DNA from: an uncultured Eubacteriales bacterium
GTDB lineage: Bacteria; Bacillota; Clostridia; Oscillospirales; Acutalibacteraceae
Assembly: GCA_900315785.1 (NCBI GenBank)
Contig: ONAL01000008.1
Coordinates: 1-47,651, forward strand
DNA length: 47,651 bases
Direction: 5' to 3'
The position numbers were made by a program, and so were the translations under genes. Numbering within the stretch: position 1 is the first letter of the stretch; the number at the start of each line of letters is the position of its first letter. The notes under the pieces were generated by a model. That model searched no databases. It saw only the letters and a list, made by a program, of their open reading frames with translations, and was not told the origin of the DNA. Of the stretch, positions 47,539 to 47,651 are shown in pieces.

Positions 47539-47651
47539 GAAGATTTTTTGTAACTATTCAGAACAACAAAAAAATTGTATACCTACACAAAAGAAATTTT
47601 GATATATCGAATAGCAGGCATGCAGATGATAGAAATACAAATTGGTCGTAT

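Noticed and set aside
1-47651. Mobile element, prophage or integrated conjugative element.
   Set aside because: No integrase, transposase, relaxase, phage structural gene, tRNA gene or flanking attachment repeat was seen; gene content and start-site style are uniform throughout.

Overview
The window looks like chromosomal DNA of a Gram-positive anaerobe of the class Clostridia, most likely the Ruminococcaceae/Oscillospirales. The evidence is strong GGAGG-type ribosome binding sites, sigma-A promoters with 17-nt spacers, the clostridial two-subunit fumarase, a glmS-type ribozyme, and secreted proteins with dockerins, starch-binding (CBM26-like) modules, CotH domains and long PTT/PTNPTN linkers as in starch- and fibre-degrading Ruminococcus. 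Base composition is roughly balanced by eye. I saw no rRNA, tRNA, transposase, phage gene or CRISPR array.

Layout. 0-6 kb: a DegV protein (+), then minus-strand genes for two small proteins (one a secreted DUF3298-like protein), a glpK/lipase pair, a metallo-beta-lactamase-fold hydrolase and a small hypothetical. 6-8.4 kb: a translationally coupled apbE plus NapH-like ferredoxin/FMN-binding gene, a flavinylated membrane redox module. 8.4-10.8 kb: an odd repeat-bearing intergenic stretch, ychF, a TetR regulator and a possible 25-aa hydrophobic peptide. 10.8-14.1 kb: the operon nagB / GlmU-C-like acetyltransferase / glmM, led by a minus-strand RNA that matches the glmS self-cleaving ribozyme although no glmS lies downstream. 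A divergent ChbG/YdjC deacetylase and a UDP-GlcNAc 4,6-dehydratase-like membrane protein follow, so 10.8-16.8 kb is centred on amino sugars. 17-21.5 kb: metallophosphoesterase, CorA and an ABC-FtsX exporter.

21.6-35.1 kb is a plus-strand surface block: CotH-CBM26-dockerin protein, a second dockerin-like protein with a HAD phosphatase, an MBOAT/DHHW O-acetylation pair, two paralogous secreted adhesin-like proteins (one with two CBM26-like and two cohesin-like modules), and a secreted Ig-like/C39-type protein. 35-47.6 kb is mostly housekeeping: two-component system, fumarase, a zinc-ribbon membrane protein, lexA, a candidate small RNA, a five-gene operon with ddl and murF, leuCD and a Crp/Fnr regulator.

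Two systems stand out. First, the ribozyme-controlled nagB operon: shutting off nagB by its own sugar phosphate makes sense only if NagB runs in the biosynthetic direction, replacing GlmS, and feeds GlmM and the stand-alone acetyltransferase. Second, cohesin-like and dockerin modules lie about 5-10 kb apart, together with starch-binding modules, suggesting an amylosome-like surface complex. Both are inferences from architecture and order and need the rest of the genome to be tested.
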